DNA of 64,000 bases from Pseudomonadota bacterium. GTDB lineage: Bacteria > Desulfobacterota > Desulfovibrionia > Desulfovibrionales > Desulfovibrionaceae. Both the position numbers and the translations under genes were made by a program. The stretch lies in contig JAEWPX010000007.1 of NCBI GenBank assembly GCA_023399375.1, positions 1 through 64,000 on the forward strand, in the 5' to 3' direction. A model generated the notes under the pieces. That model saw only the letters and a list, made by a program, of their open reading frames with translations, was not told the origin of the DNA and made no database searches. Each line of letters opens with the position of its first letter. Position 1 is the stretch's first letter. Positions 17,492 through 25,678 of the stretch are shown piece after piece.

Positions 17492-18501
17492 TACGGCCGT
17501 GCCCCCGGCTTTGGTGTGCGGCACTCCTTGCCGGGCCAAAACCGCCGGGCCGCGCCCGCAAGCGCCCCGGCGGCGAAGGCCAGGGATCGGGCCAGGACAA
17601 AGCCCGGGGCGAGCAGGCCCACGACCCTGTCGCGGCGCGCGGCGAAACGCGCGAAAGGCAGGCTCGTGGCGAGGACGGCCGCCGCCGCCAGGAGCGCAAG
17701 GCTGCCGCCGCACGCGGGCCAGAGGACGATGCCCCCCAGGCTCAGCGCGCCGAGCGCCGTCTGCACGCGGATCACGGGCGGGGTGTAGCCGTCGCGCACG
17801 AGCTTTTCGGGGTGCTCGCGGCAGGCGCGCAGCCGCCAGAAGGCGCGGCCGGCCTTGATGCGCAGGTAGCGGCCAAGGGTCGCGGGATGGCGGTGGGCCA
17901 CGCGCGCATCGGGCGCGAAGACCAGCCTGTGCCCCAGGCGGCAGAGGCGGTAGGAGAGTTCCGTGTCCTCGTTGTCGGCCTTGGTGAAGGCCGTGTCGAA
18001 ACCGCCGGATTGCGTGAACGCCGCGCGGCGAAAGGCCGCCGCGTAGGTGGCCACGAGGTCGAGGCAGGGGAAGCGGGCGGCGTAGGCGTAGCGGTCCTCG
18101 AATTCGAGCTGGGCGAAGCGCGCCGTGAGCGACCGTTGCGTCGTGATGTAGGCCCCCTGCGCGCCGGCTACGTCCGGATCGGCGCAAAAGGGCGCGGTGA
18201 GCGCGGCCAGGAAATCCGGCACGGGCACGCAGTCGGCGTCGGTGAAAACGACCAGATCCCCGGCGCTTGCGGCGACGCCGGCGTTTCGCGCCGCTGCCGG
18301 CCCCTGGTTTTTCTGGCGTACGACCGTCGCCCCGAAGCGCGCGGCCACGGCGGCGGTGTCGTCCGTGGAGCCGTCGTCGACCACCACGACGTTCACCCGC
18401 CCCGCGTCGTAGGTTTGCCGCGCCAGGGCGGCCAGGGTGTCCGGCAACGTCGCGGCGGCGTTGTAGGCCGGCACGACCACGGCGATGTCAAGGGCGTCCA
18501 C
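17491..18501 (-). CDS. Family 2 glycosyltransferase with C-terminal membrane helices
   Basis: The product has 336 residues. The GT-A domain shows VVVPAYNAAATLPDTL at the start, VVVVDDGSTDDT (about 38-49), the metal site FTDADCVPVPDF (about 88-99) and the catalytic region KADNEDTELSYRL (about 174-186). From about 245 two or three hydrophobic helices anchor it to the inner membrane, as in enzymes that act on lipid-linked or membrane acceptors. Three bases separate it from the upstream radical SAM gene. Confidence 0.85.
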   Translation of the reverse strand: MDALDIAVVVPAYNAAATLPDTLAALARQTYDAGRVNVVVVDDGSTDDTAAVAARFGATVVRQKNQGPAAARNAGVAASAGDLVVFTDADCVPVPDFLAALTAPFCADPDVAGAQGAYITTQRSLTARFAQLEFEDRYAYAARFPCLDLVATYAAAFRRAAFTQSGGFDTAFTKADNEDTELSYRLCRLGHRLVFAPDARVAHRHPATLGRYLRIKAGRAFWRLRACREHPEKLVRDGYTPPVIRVQTALGALSLGGIVLWPACGGSLALLAAAAVLATSLPFARFAARRDRVVGLLAPGFVLARSLAFAAGALAGAARRFWPGKECRTPKPGARP

Positions 18502-18504
18502 GGT

Positions 18505-19995
18505 CTAGACCCTTGAGCCGCGCAGCAGGTGGCGGACGAAGGTTTTCGCGGCTCGGGCCGTGCGCGCCATCTCGCCGGGGGAGGCCGCGGCGGCCAGGGC
18601 GCGGCGGGCGAGAAACGACGGCCGCAAATAGAAGCGCCGCCGCGCCCGGTCGCACAGGCGCACGAGTTCGGCCGGGGAGAGGGTTTCGTTACGTACCACG
18701 CAGTTGTGCAGTCCTGCCGGGGTGAGCCAGTCGCGCCAGGAATCGGCCTCGATGAAGCCGCGCGCGCGGTAGTCTTCGTAGGCCTCGGTGCCGGGGTAGA
18801 CCATGACCGGATAGAACTGCGCCGTGTCGGGGCTCAAGTGCAGCGCGAAATCGATGGTCTTTTCGATCGACTCCCGGGTGTCGCCGGGAAAACCGAAGAT
18901 GAAGCAGCCGTGGACCTTGATGCCGGCGGCCCTGGCCTCGGCACGAAAGCGGAGCATGCGCTCGGCGCCCAGGCCCTTTTTCATGGAGGCCAGGGCGGCG
19001 GGGTCGGCGGACTCGAAGCCGACGCAGACCTGCCGGCAGCCGGCGCGGGCCATGGCGGCGAGCACGTCGGCGGGCAGGTCGGCCCGGCTGTTGGCCGACC
19101 ATTCGAACGCGAGCCCCCGGCGCACGATGGCGGCGCAGAATTCCCGGCAGCGCGTCCGGTCGGCCGTGAGCGTGTCATCCTCGAAAAAGACCGTGCGCAG
19201 GCCCGGAAAGTTGTCCAGGCTCCAGGCGACCTCGTCCAGCACCGCGTCGATGGAGCGGCAGCGCGCGGCGCGGCCGGTCAGCGTCTGGGGATGCAGGCAG
19301 AACGAGCAGCGGAAGGGGCAGCCGCGCGAGGTGGCCAGCGTCACCATGGGCGGCTTGGCGTTGGGGTTGAAATACTGCCGGATGTCGAGGAAGCGCTTGT
19401 AGACCGGGGCCACGGGGGGGAGGCGGTCGAGGTCCTCGATATAGGGTCGGTCCGGGTTGTGGACCGCCGCGCCGGCGGCGTCGACGAAGCTCAGGCCCGC
19501 GATCTTCGCCAGCCGTTCGGGCGTGGGGAGGCCGTGCTCGAGCACGCGGGCGAGTTCGAGCACGGTGTCGTCGTATTCGCGCCTGGCCACGGCGCAGACC
19601 GCGCCGGGGCGGCGCGTCAGGGCCTCTTCGGGCAGGGCCGTGGCGTGGGGGCCGACGAGCACCGTGAACACGCCCGGCACGGCCTCGCGCAGGGCGGCGG
19701 CGGCGTCGATGTCGGCCATGATGCTCGGCGTAGACGTGTCGATGACGGCGAGTCCGGGGCCAAGCGCCCTGGCGCGCGCGAGCACGGCCGCCAGGTCGAG
19801 GCCGTCCGCCGGGGCGTCGCAAAGGTCCACGGCGAAGCCGTCGGCGAGCAGCACGGCCGCGGCCTGGGCCAGGAAGAGCGGAAAATAGAGCGTGGCGGAC
19901 TTGGTCACGGCGGGCGACCGCTGGGGCCGTGAAAACCGGGGCAGAAACGGCGCGTTGAGCACCAGAACGGACATCGGCGAATGCTGCGCAATCAT
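18505..19995 (-). CDS. B12-binding radical SAM protein (first of four)
   Basis: The product has about 496 residues. The N-terminal part (20-150) is a Rossmann-like cobalamin-binding domain (LAVIDTSTPSIMADID, VLVGPHATALPEEAL). The radical SAM domain follows, with CX3CX2C in SRGCPFRCSFCLHP (about 220-233), which holds the 4Fe-4S cluster that cleaves SAM. VCVGFESADPAAL and CFIFGFPGDTRESI are typical later strands. The DxHxxG base-on cobalamin motif is not visible, which is common in this class. Such enzymes methylate or rearrange unactivated carbons. The start at 19995 has GGGAG 5 bases upstream. Substrate unknown. Confidence 0.85.
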   Translation of the reverse strand: MIAQHSPMSVLVLNAPFLPRFSRPQRSPAVTKSATLYFPLFLAQAAAVLLADGFAVDLCDAPADGLDLAAVLARARALGPGLAVIDTSTPSIMADIDAAAALREAVPGVFTVLVGPHATALPEEALTRRPGAVCAVARREYDDTVLELARVLEHGLPTPERLAKIAGLSFVDAAGAAVHNPDRPYIEDLDRLPPVAPVYKRFLDIRQYFNPNAKPPMVTLATSRGCPFRCSFCLHPQTLTGRAARCRSIDAVLDEVAWSLDNFPGLRTVFFEDDTLTADRTRCREFCAAIVRRGLAFEWSANSRADLPADVLAAMARAGCRQVCVGFESADPAALASMKKGLGAERMLRFRAEARAAGIKVHGCFIFGFPGDTRESIEKTIDFALHLSPDTAQFYPVMVYPGTEAYEDYRARGFIEADSWRDWLTPAGLHNCVVRNETLSPAELVRLCDRARRRFYLRPSFLARRALAAAASPGEMARTARAAKTFVRHLLRGSRV

Positions 19996-20053
19996 GCCGT
20001 CTCCCATACCCACACCTTTCCTCCCCTGCAATTCTCCCCCCCTCCCCCCATCA

Positions 20054-20098
20054 AGGGGGTCCGGGGGGGATTATCCCCCCCGGCCGCCGGAGGCATCT
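20054..20098. repeat. Dispersed intergenic repeat, copy 2
   Basis: This unit is identical to the one at 105-149 except for one base at the centre of its inverted repeat. It sits between two radical SAM genes of the same operon (gap 19996-20139), about 40 bases past the stop codon at 20140. It is linked to that stop by a pyrimidine-rich tract (20099-20135), just as in copy 1. The RNA would fold as a long GC hairpin without a U tract, so attenuation or mRNA-end protection is possible. Confidence 0.75.
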
Positions 20099-20139
20099 CC
20101 CTCTCCCTCTTCATCTTCTCTCCTCCCTCCCCCTTACCC

Positions 20140-21738
20140 TTACCCCTTGCGCCCGGCCGCGACGGGGTCGCGGCGCAGGAGGCGGCGGAAGTAGCCGGTG
20201 ATGCGGCCGATGTCGCCGCCGGCCAGGGCGGCGACGCCCTTGGCGACGAGGCGGCAGGCCTCGCCGGCCGGGTAGGCGAGCTTGTAGAGCCAGGTCGGGT
20301 TGGTGCGGGTGAAAAACGCTATGGCGCGCGGGGAGAGCAGCGCCCGGTAGAGCGCGCCGGGGATGTGCTGGAACGTGAGCAGGTAGAGCAGGAACGACGG
20401 GTAGTCGCGCCGGGGCGGGATGTAGAACGGCCGGCGATAGATTTCCGTTTCCTCGTCGTGGATGCGGCCCTCGGCCTTGGCTTGGCGGTAGAGTTCGGTT
20501 TCCGGGAAGTAGAGCAGGCTCGCGATGGCCAGGCCATAGGGCTTGGGCAGTTTGGCCAGCAGGCGCACGGTGTCGAGCTTGTCTTCGGTCGTTTCCCAGG
20601 GCGAGTCGATGATGACGTGGTAGTCCGGGGGCAGCAGGCGGCCGCGCCGCTCGTGCAGGAGCTTTGCCCCGGCCAGCACGCGTGCGTCGGATTCGGGCCG
20701 TCGGAAGCGTTTGCGCATGGCCGGACTGCCGGTCTGGATGCCCATTTCCACGTAGCACAGGCCGGCGTCGATGAGCAGGTCGAGCTTGGCGGCGTCCAGG
20801 GTCGTGGGCGAGGCCTGGCAGAAAAGCGGCAGGCCGACGTCCTTTTTGTAGGCCGCGGCGAAAGCCTCCAGCCAGTCCATTTTCCGGGAAAAGAAGGTGT
20901 CGTCGAAAAGCTGCACGCCTTCGATGAAGGGGTAGCGGGCGAGGATTTCGCGCAGTTCGGCCATGACGTGGGGCACGCCGCGGTTGCGGAAGTAGGGCAC
21001 GGGGCCGCCGCGAAAGAGTTCCTTGACCGTCGGGACGTTGCAGTAGGCGCAGCCGTGCGGGCAGCCGCGGTCGGTCATGGTGCGGTAGACGCGCAGCAGC
21101 CGGCCGCCCCGGTACGGCACGCGCGGCAGGGCGCGGGCGAGGACCTCGGCGGAAAGAGGCACGATGCGGTCCTGCTCGGGAGCGTGCACGAACTGGTCAA
21201 CGCCCGTGAAATCGAAAAACGGCAGGGCGTCGAGGTCCGCGACCAGAGGGGCGAGGCCGTTGTCCACGACCACGCCGTCCCGGCGCGTCCAGATGCCCGG
21301 GATGGCGTCGGCGGGCCGGCCCGCGGCCAGGGAATCGAGCAGCGCGGCGAGCGCCGTCTCGCCCTCGCCCCGGCAGACGAAATCCGCGTGGTCGAGGCCC
21401 TCGGCCGGGCGCACCGTGGCGTGAATGCCGCCCCAGACCACGGGCAGGCCGAGGCGTTCCTTGACGGCCCGGGTGAGCTGCGCGGCGCGGTCGAAGTAGC
21501 TGGTGAAAAAGGAGACGCCGACAAGGTCCGAGCCGGCGGCGAGTTCCAGGGCCTGCGCCACGATGCGTTCGGGATAGCGGTAGACGTAGGAGCCGTCCTC
21601 CTGGAGCAGGCCGATGCTTCCCGGAAAAAGGACGAGGCGCACGTCGTGTCCGGCGGCCTTGAGGCTGGCTTGCAGGCTGCGCACGCCAAAGGCCGACAGG
21701 TCGGGGGGCGTGGGCGAGAGCAGGGTCAGGCGGGCCAT
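20140..21738 (-). CDS. B12-binding radical SAM protein (second of four)
   Basis: The product has 532 residues. The cobalamin-binding domain contains LVGVSFFTSYFDRAAQL and VVWGGIHATVRPAEGL (about 75-125). The radical SAM cluster site is DRGCPHGCAYCNVP (about 228-241). SPTTLDAAKLDLLIDAGLCYVEMGIQTGS (from about 300; key residues EMGIQTGS) is the usual family block. It closely resembles the product of 25675-27213 along its whole length, including FGVRSLQASLKAAG against FGVRAISAYLRAAG, so the two are paralogs. A C-terminal extension (from about 440) is basic and helical. AAGGAG lies 11 bases before the start. Confidence 0.85.
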   Translation of the reverse strand: MARLTLLSPTPPDLSAFGVRSLQASLKAAGHDVRLVLFPGSIGLLQEDGSYVYRYPERIVAQALELAAGSDLVGVSFFTSYFDRAAQLTRAVKERLGLPVVWGGIHATVRPAEGLDHADFVCRGEGETALAALLDSLAAGRPADAIPGIWTRRDGVVVDNGLAPLVADLDALPFFDFTGVDQFVHAPEQDRIVPLSAEVLARALPRVPYRGGRLLRVYRTMTDRGCPHGCAYCNVPTVKELFRGGPVPYFRNRGVPHVMAELREILARYPFIEGVQLFDDTFFSRKMDWLEAFAAAYKKDVGLPLFCQASPTTLDAAKLDLLIDAGLCYVEMGIQTGSPAMRKRFRRPESDARVLAGAKLLHERRGRLLPPDYHVIIDSPWETTEDKLDTVRLLAKLPKPYGLAIASLLYFPETELYRQAKAEGRIHDEETEIYRRPFYIPPRRDYPSFLLYLLTFQHIPGALYRALLSPRAIAFFTRTNPTWLYKLAYPAGEACRLVAKGVAALAGGDIGRITGYFRRLLRRDPVAAGRKG

Positions 21739-21829
21739 GGCGCGGCGGGCTCCTTTGCGGGTTTTCGGGTCGGCAACTTCCGGTCGCCGGCGGGCACGGC
21801 CTGCTTGGCGCGTGCGGCAGGCAGGCATT

Positions 21830-22528
21830 TCAGGGGCAAGTGTCCGTTTCCTCGCTTGTATAAGCCATTTCCTTCTGGCCGTCATGGCTGATGCAACCGG
21901 ATTTTCGCAAGCCGAACCGCTCCACGATCCGCTCCCCGTCCGGCGAAACGGCAATGGCGGCCAGGCCGCGGCTTGGGGCCGAGGCCATGTCCTGCACAAG
22001 GGTCTTGAGCAGCATCCTGCTGACGTGCGATTTCCGGAAGGGCGGAATGATGCCGATATTATACAGATACAAATAGTTCGCGCAGTCGAACGACTCCGGC
22101 GCCGGAGCGATCTGCGTGCGGCTCGTGAAGCGTTGCGGGCAGTGCCGCAGCAGGGAAAAGGTGCGCTGCGTGATCGGATGAAAGCCCGTATACCCCACAG
22201 GCAGGCATCGCCCCTCCAGCCGGGCCAGCCAAAGACGGAAGCCCTTCGGAAACACGGATACCGCGAGCTTCAGATGCGCGTAGTCCTCGCGGTGGGCCGG
22301 CTGCGCATAGCAGGCCCAGTCCGCCACGAGCAGCGCCAGGACGAATGCGTCGGCATCCTCTTCCCAGCCGCAAGGATGCGCAGTCTTCGTTCCCGGTAAA
22401 AGGGAAAAGGTTTCGCAGCCTTCAAGAGCCGCTGCGTCGAGCGCCCGTATTTGCGCCGCCTCTTGCGTGAGCCAGGAGACGATCCGTTCGCGGGAGCGCA
22501 GGTCGGGAAGAGGCCTCAGGGCGTCCAC
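21830..22528 (-). CDS. GNAT-like acyltransferase-fold protein, function unknown
   Basis: The product has about 232 residues. The C-terminal half shows YLYLYNIGIIPPFRKSHVSRMLLKTL (parts near 150-175), which resembles motif A of GNAT acetyltransferases, but the usual RxGxG CoA loop is replaced by FRKSHVSRM. The start is taken as GTG at 22528, 10 bases after the upstream stop, with AGGAAG ahead of it; no suitable ATG exists. It lies between a GT2 gene and a radical SAM gene in the same operon, so it may acylate or modify the same product. The assignment is tentative. Confidence 0.6.
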   Translation of the reverse strand: MDALRPLPDLRSRERIVSWLTQEAAQIRALDAAALEGCETFSLLPGTKTAHPCGWEEDADAFVLALLVADWACYAQPAHREDYAHLKLAVSVFPKGFRLWLARLEGRCLPVGYTGFHPITQRTFSLLRHCPQRFTSRTQIAPAPESFDCANYLYLYNIGIIPPFRKSHVSRMLLKTLVQDMASAPSRGLAAIAVSPDGERIVERFGLRKSGCISHDGQKEMAYTSEETDTCP

Positions 22529-22538
22529 GGGTGTCTTC

Positions 22539-23402
22539 CTATTTTCCCTTGTCGCCCTTGGCCGTCTCCAGGGCGGCAAGGCGGCGCTCCACGTCGGCGA
22601 CGCGCGTCTCCAAGGACGTGCGCATGGCGGCCGTGCGGACCCGGCAGGCGGCGGTTTCCTCCAGCAGGTCGTCGAGGATCAGGTTTTTTTCGAACCAGGC
22701 GCGCAGCATGGTGCTCAGGTAGCGCCGGCCCATTTCGCTCAGGTGCAGGTTGGAACTGCCCCAGGTGCGGCCCTGCCAGGAGATGGGGATCTGGGCGATG
22801 TGGTAGCCGCGGATGAGCGCGTTGAGGGACAGTTCGATGGTGATGTTGAAGTGGCAGGCCATAAGCGGCCAGATGTCGCGGATGACCTCGGCGCGGTAGG
22901 CCTTGAAGGAATTGGTGAGGTCGTTGAAGCGCGTCCAGAAGAGCAGCTGGAGCATGTGGTTGACGATGCGGTTGGCGAAGCGCTTGACGCGGGGATAGTT
23001 GAGGCAGCGCGAGCCCCGGATGAAGCGCGAGCCGTAGACGCAGTCGTAGCCCTGGCCGATCTTGCGGTAATAGGCGACCACGTCCTCGGGATCGTCGGAG
23101 CGGTCGGCCATGCAGATGACGATGACGTCGCCGTGCGCCTGTTCGAGTCCCGCCCGGATGGCCCGGCCGAAGCCCCGCGGCGGCATGCGGCGCACGACCT
23201 TGATGCCGGGGTCCGCGGCGGCCAGGACGTCGAGGACCGCGCCCGTGCCGTCGCTGCTGTTGTCGTCCACGAGCACCAGCTCGTAGGGGATGGCTTCGCG
23301 CCGCAAGACGCGTACGAGCGCCTCGACCGTGGCGGCGATGTTGCCTTCCTCGTTATGGGCCGGGATGACGACGGACAGGACGGACTGGCCGGGGGTGTCC
23401 AT
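22539..23402 (-). CDS. Family 2 glycosyltransferase, polyprenyl-phosphate mannose synthase-like
   Basis: This 287-residue soluble GT-A protein is of the DPM1/ArnC type. It shows SVVIPAHNEEGNI at the start, LVLVDDNSSDGTGA (about 43-56) and ICMADRSDDPEDV (about 95-107) with the DxD-like site. YGSRFIRGSRCLNYPRVK follows (about 122-139). GRTWGSSNLHLSEMGRRYL (about 209-227) is characteristic of lipid-phosphate-linked sugar transferases. The C-terminal 35 residues form a coiled coil. It may make a lipid-linked sugar donor for the neighbouring membrane glycosyltransferase. Confidence 0.83.
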   Translation of the reverse strand: MDTPGQSVLSVVIPAHNEEGNIAATVEALVRVLRREAIPYELVLVDDNSSDGTGAVLDVLAAADPGIKVVRRMPPRGFGRAIRAGLEQAHGDVIVICMADRSDDPEDVVAYYRKIGQGYDCVYGSRFIRGSRCLNYPRVKRFANRIVNHMLQLLFWTRFNDLTNSFKAYRAEVIRDIWPLMACHFNITIELSLNALIRGYHIAQIPISWQGRTWGSSNLHLSEMGRRYLSTMLRAWFEKNLILDDLLEETAACRVRTAAMRTSLETRVADVERRLAALETAKGDKGK

Positions 23403-23444
23403 GGGCGGGCTCCTTGTGCGGTCGCGTGCGAGGCGGGTTATGCC

Positions 23445-24392
23445 TCATGGCGGCGGCGGGCAGCAAGGGGTGTTGTGGCCCCCGTGGGCTTCCAGCAGAT
23501 GCCACCAGCCCGGATGGTCGCGCACCACGGCGGCGTAGCGGGCCAGGAGTTCCGCGGAAAGCGCCCGGGCGGCGGCGTCCTTGTCCGTGCCGGGCGGCGG
23601 CGCAAGGGGCGCTTCCAGGCGCAGGCGGTAGGGCGCGGCCTTGCCCGGGACCAGAAACGCCGGACACAGGGCGGCGCCGCTGGAAAGGGCCAGCCGGGCC
23701 GGGCCCAGGGGCGCGCAGAGCGCGCCGCCGGGGAAAGCGAACGTCGCGTGGCGGCCGAACGGCGGCTGTCCCGGGGCGTCGTCCAGGGTGGTCATGACCA
23801 CGCCCCCGGCGCGCAGATGGCTGAGCGCCTGGCGCGTGCCCGGCCCGGGCGGCACGATGCGGGCCGGGATGCGTCCTTCGTAACGCCGGCGCAGGCGCAC
23901 GGCCACATGGCGGCCGATGAAAGACAGCCCCGCCTCGTTCAAATAGCCGATTTGCAGCATGGGATAGCAAAGAAGCCCGAGGACGGTCAGCGGCAGCTGC
24001 GTCGGGCCGGAATGCCCGATGGGCAGCACCGCGCCCCGCCCGGCGGCGAGGGCCGCGTCCAGGTGTTCGCGGCCCTCGATTTCGAGAATCTGCCCGAAAT
24101 TGTCCGGCGTGATCCGGGGAAAGACGAAGATCGAAAGCTGGTTGGCGTAATGGGTCTCGAAGGCGGCCAGGGCCTGTTTACGACGCAGCTGCTCGGGCAG
24201 GTCCGGGCGCAGGCGGGAGACGGCGGCGAACGCCCGGCCGCGCCGTCCCCGGGACGCGGCGGCGTGCAGCCGGCCGAGCAGGCGCAATACGGCGAACCCC
24301 AGGCGCGGCGGCAGCCGCTCCACCAGAAAGCGCAACGGATACCAGACCACGAGGCGCAGCGCGTCGCGCGCCGGGCTTTCGCAAACGCGCAT
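23445..24392 (-). CDS. LpxL/HtrB-like lysophospholipid acyltransferase
   Basis: This 315-residue member of the lipid A biosynthesis acyltransferase family has an N-terminal amphipathic or membrane helix (about 14-45). The expected catalytic HX4D/E motif reads GHSGPTQLPL (about 125-134), so the acidic partner appears to be Gln. FPGGALCAPLGPARLALSSGAALCPAFLV (from about 222) matches the later conserved block. It starts 2 bases after the radical SAM stop. Family members transfer an acyl chain to lipid A precursors or other glycolipids. The unusual catalytic residue leaves activity or substrate in doubt. Confidence 0.75.
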   Translation of the reverse strand: MRVCESPARDALRLVVWYPLRFLVERLPPRLGFAVLRLLGRLHAAASRGRRGRAFAAVSRLRPDLPEQLRRKQALAAFETHYANQLSIFVFPRITPDNFGQILEIEGREHLDAALAAGRGAVLPIGHSGPTQLPLTVLGLLCYPMLQIGYLNEAGLSFIGRHVAVRLRRRYEGRIPARIVPPGPGTRQALSHLRAGGVVMTTLDDAPGQPPFGRHATFAFPGGALCAPLGPARLALSSGAALCPAFLVPGKAAPYRLRLEAPLAPPPGTDKDAAARALSAELLARYAAVVRDHPGWWHLLEAHGGHNTPCCPPPP

Positions 24393-24394
24393 GG

Positions 24395-25678
24395 TCAGCG
24401 GCCCCGGGCCTTGAGCAGCATGTCGAAGAATTTTTCGATATAGGCCGTCCTGCCCTGGGTGTAACGCACCGGCTCCAGCAGGTCGGCCCCGGGCGCGACG
24501 ATCCCTTCGGCGGCGGCGCGCGCGGCCAGGGCGGTATGGGGCTCCACACGCAGGCTGCTCAGTTCGAAATGCGCCCGTTTGCCCAGCTGCCGCCTGGCCC
24601 GGACGATGAAGCCGAGCAGGGCCAGGGCGTCGCGCAGGGTCTGGCCAGGCGGATTCTTGAAGAAATTGTAGCTCACGTCGAAGCAGCCCATGTCGCGCAC
24701 GAGGGCGTACGCGGCGTCGATCTCGGCCCGGGTCACGGCCTTGTCCAGGGCGCGCAGGGCCGCGTCGCCGTAGGCGTCCGGGGAGAAGATCACGGTGTCG
24801 CAGCCGGCGCGGCGGGCAAGCTTCAGGAAATCGCGCGAAAGCCCCCGCTCGGTGAACCAGGCCGACCAGGAAAGCCGCAAATTGCGGCGGACCATGGCCT
24901 CCATGACCGCGGCGGCATGGTCGGCCGGGGCGTTGAAGACCGAATCGAGAAAGGTGAAGCGGGCAAGCCCCTGCGCCTTGAGCGCGGCCAGCTCCTCGGC
25001 CACGCGTTCGGGAGCCTTGCGGCGGTAGGTGCGGCCGTTGAGGAAGCCGTAGGGGCAGTAGAGGCAGGAAAAGGCGCAGCCCCGCTTGGTTTCGACGCCG
25101 ATGCCCCAGGGCACGGCCGTGTACGGGGTAAGGGGCAGCACGGTGAAGTCCGGCGCGGGCAGATCCGAAAAATCGGCCTTGGCCACTGGTCCGGAAAAGA
25201 CCGTTTGGCCGCTGTCGCGCCGGTAGACCGAGGGCACGGCCGCGACGTCGCCCCTGCCCGCCAGCGCGTCGGCCAGGGCGGCGAACGTCCCTTCCCCTTC
25301 GAGGTATACGCCGTAGTCGATGGAGGGGTAGCGCGCCATGAGCGCCTGGGCGAACATGGAAAAGCCCGAGCCTCCGACGACGAGGGGCCCGGAAAAGTGC
25401 GTGCGCACCGTGTTCAGCACCTGTTGAAACGGCGGCAGGTAGGAGGTGCTTACGCGCGTGTTGGTGGAGTCGATGTTGCGTAGCGACACGCCGACCAAGT
25501 CCGGGCCGAATTCCCGGAGTTTATGCGCAAGCGCCCCGAGGGGCCCGGGGGCGACGTTGGGGTCGCAGCAGGCGACTTCGTGCCTGCCCTTGAGAGCGGC
25601 GGCCAGGCAGGCCAGGCCCACGGGGTAGACCGGCGGGCCGTCGCCGCCGAGCCAGGACTGCACGAGCAGGATCTTCAT
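24395..25678 (-). CDS. B12-binding radical SAM protein (third of four)
   Basis: The product has 427 residues. The N-terminal cobalamin-type domain shows VYPVGLACLAAALKG, VGVSLRNIDSTNTR and LVVGGSGFSMFAQAL (to about 115). The cluster motif is TKRGCAFSCLYCPYG (about 195-209). Later blocks include FTFLDSVFNAPADHA, a substrate-side strand. It lacks the long C-terminal extension of the other three. Its ATG overlaps the upstream stop (ATGA), and the acyltransferase follows 2 bases later. Confidence 0.84.
   Translation of the reverse strand: MKILLVQSWLGGDGPPVYPVGLACLAAALKGRHEVACCDPNVAPGPLGALAHKLREFGPDLVGVSLRNIDSTNTRVSTSYLPPFQQVLNTVRTHFSGPLVVGGSGFSMFAQALMARYPSIDYGVYLEGEGTFAALADALAGRGDVAAVPSVYRRDSGQTVFSGPVAKADFSDLPAPDFTVLPLTPYTAVPWGIGVETKRGCAFSCLYCPYGFLNGRTYRRKAPERVAEELAALKAQGLARFTFLDSVFNAPADHAAAVMEAMVRRNLRLSWSAWFTERGLSRDFLKLARRAGCDTVIFSPDAYGDAALRALDKAVTRAEIDAAYALVRDMGCFDVSYNFFKNPPGQTLRDALALLGFIVRARRQLGKRAHFELSSLRVEPHTALAARAAAEGIVAPGADLLEPVRYTQGRTAYIEKFFDMLLKARGR

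Noticed and set aside
14601..17699. 1032-codon open frame on the minus strand
   Set aside because: It is a shadow of the histidine kinase and runs out of frame over the glycosyltransferases; low-complexity composition.
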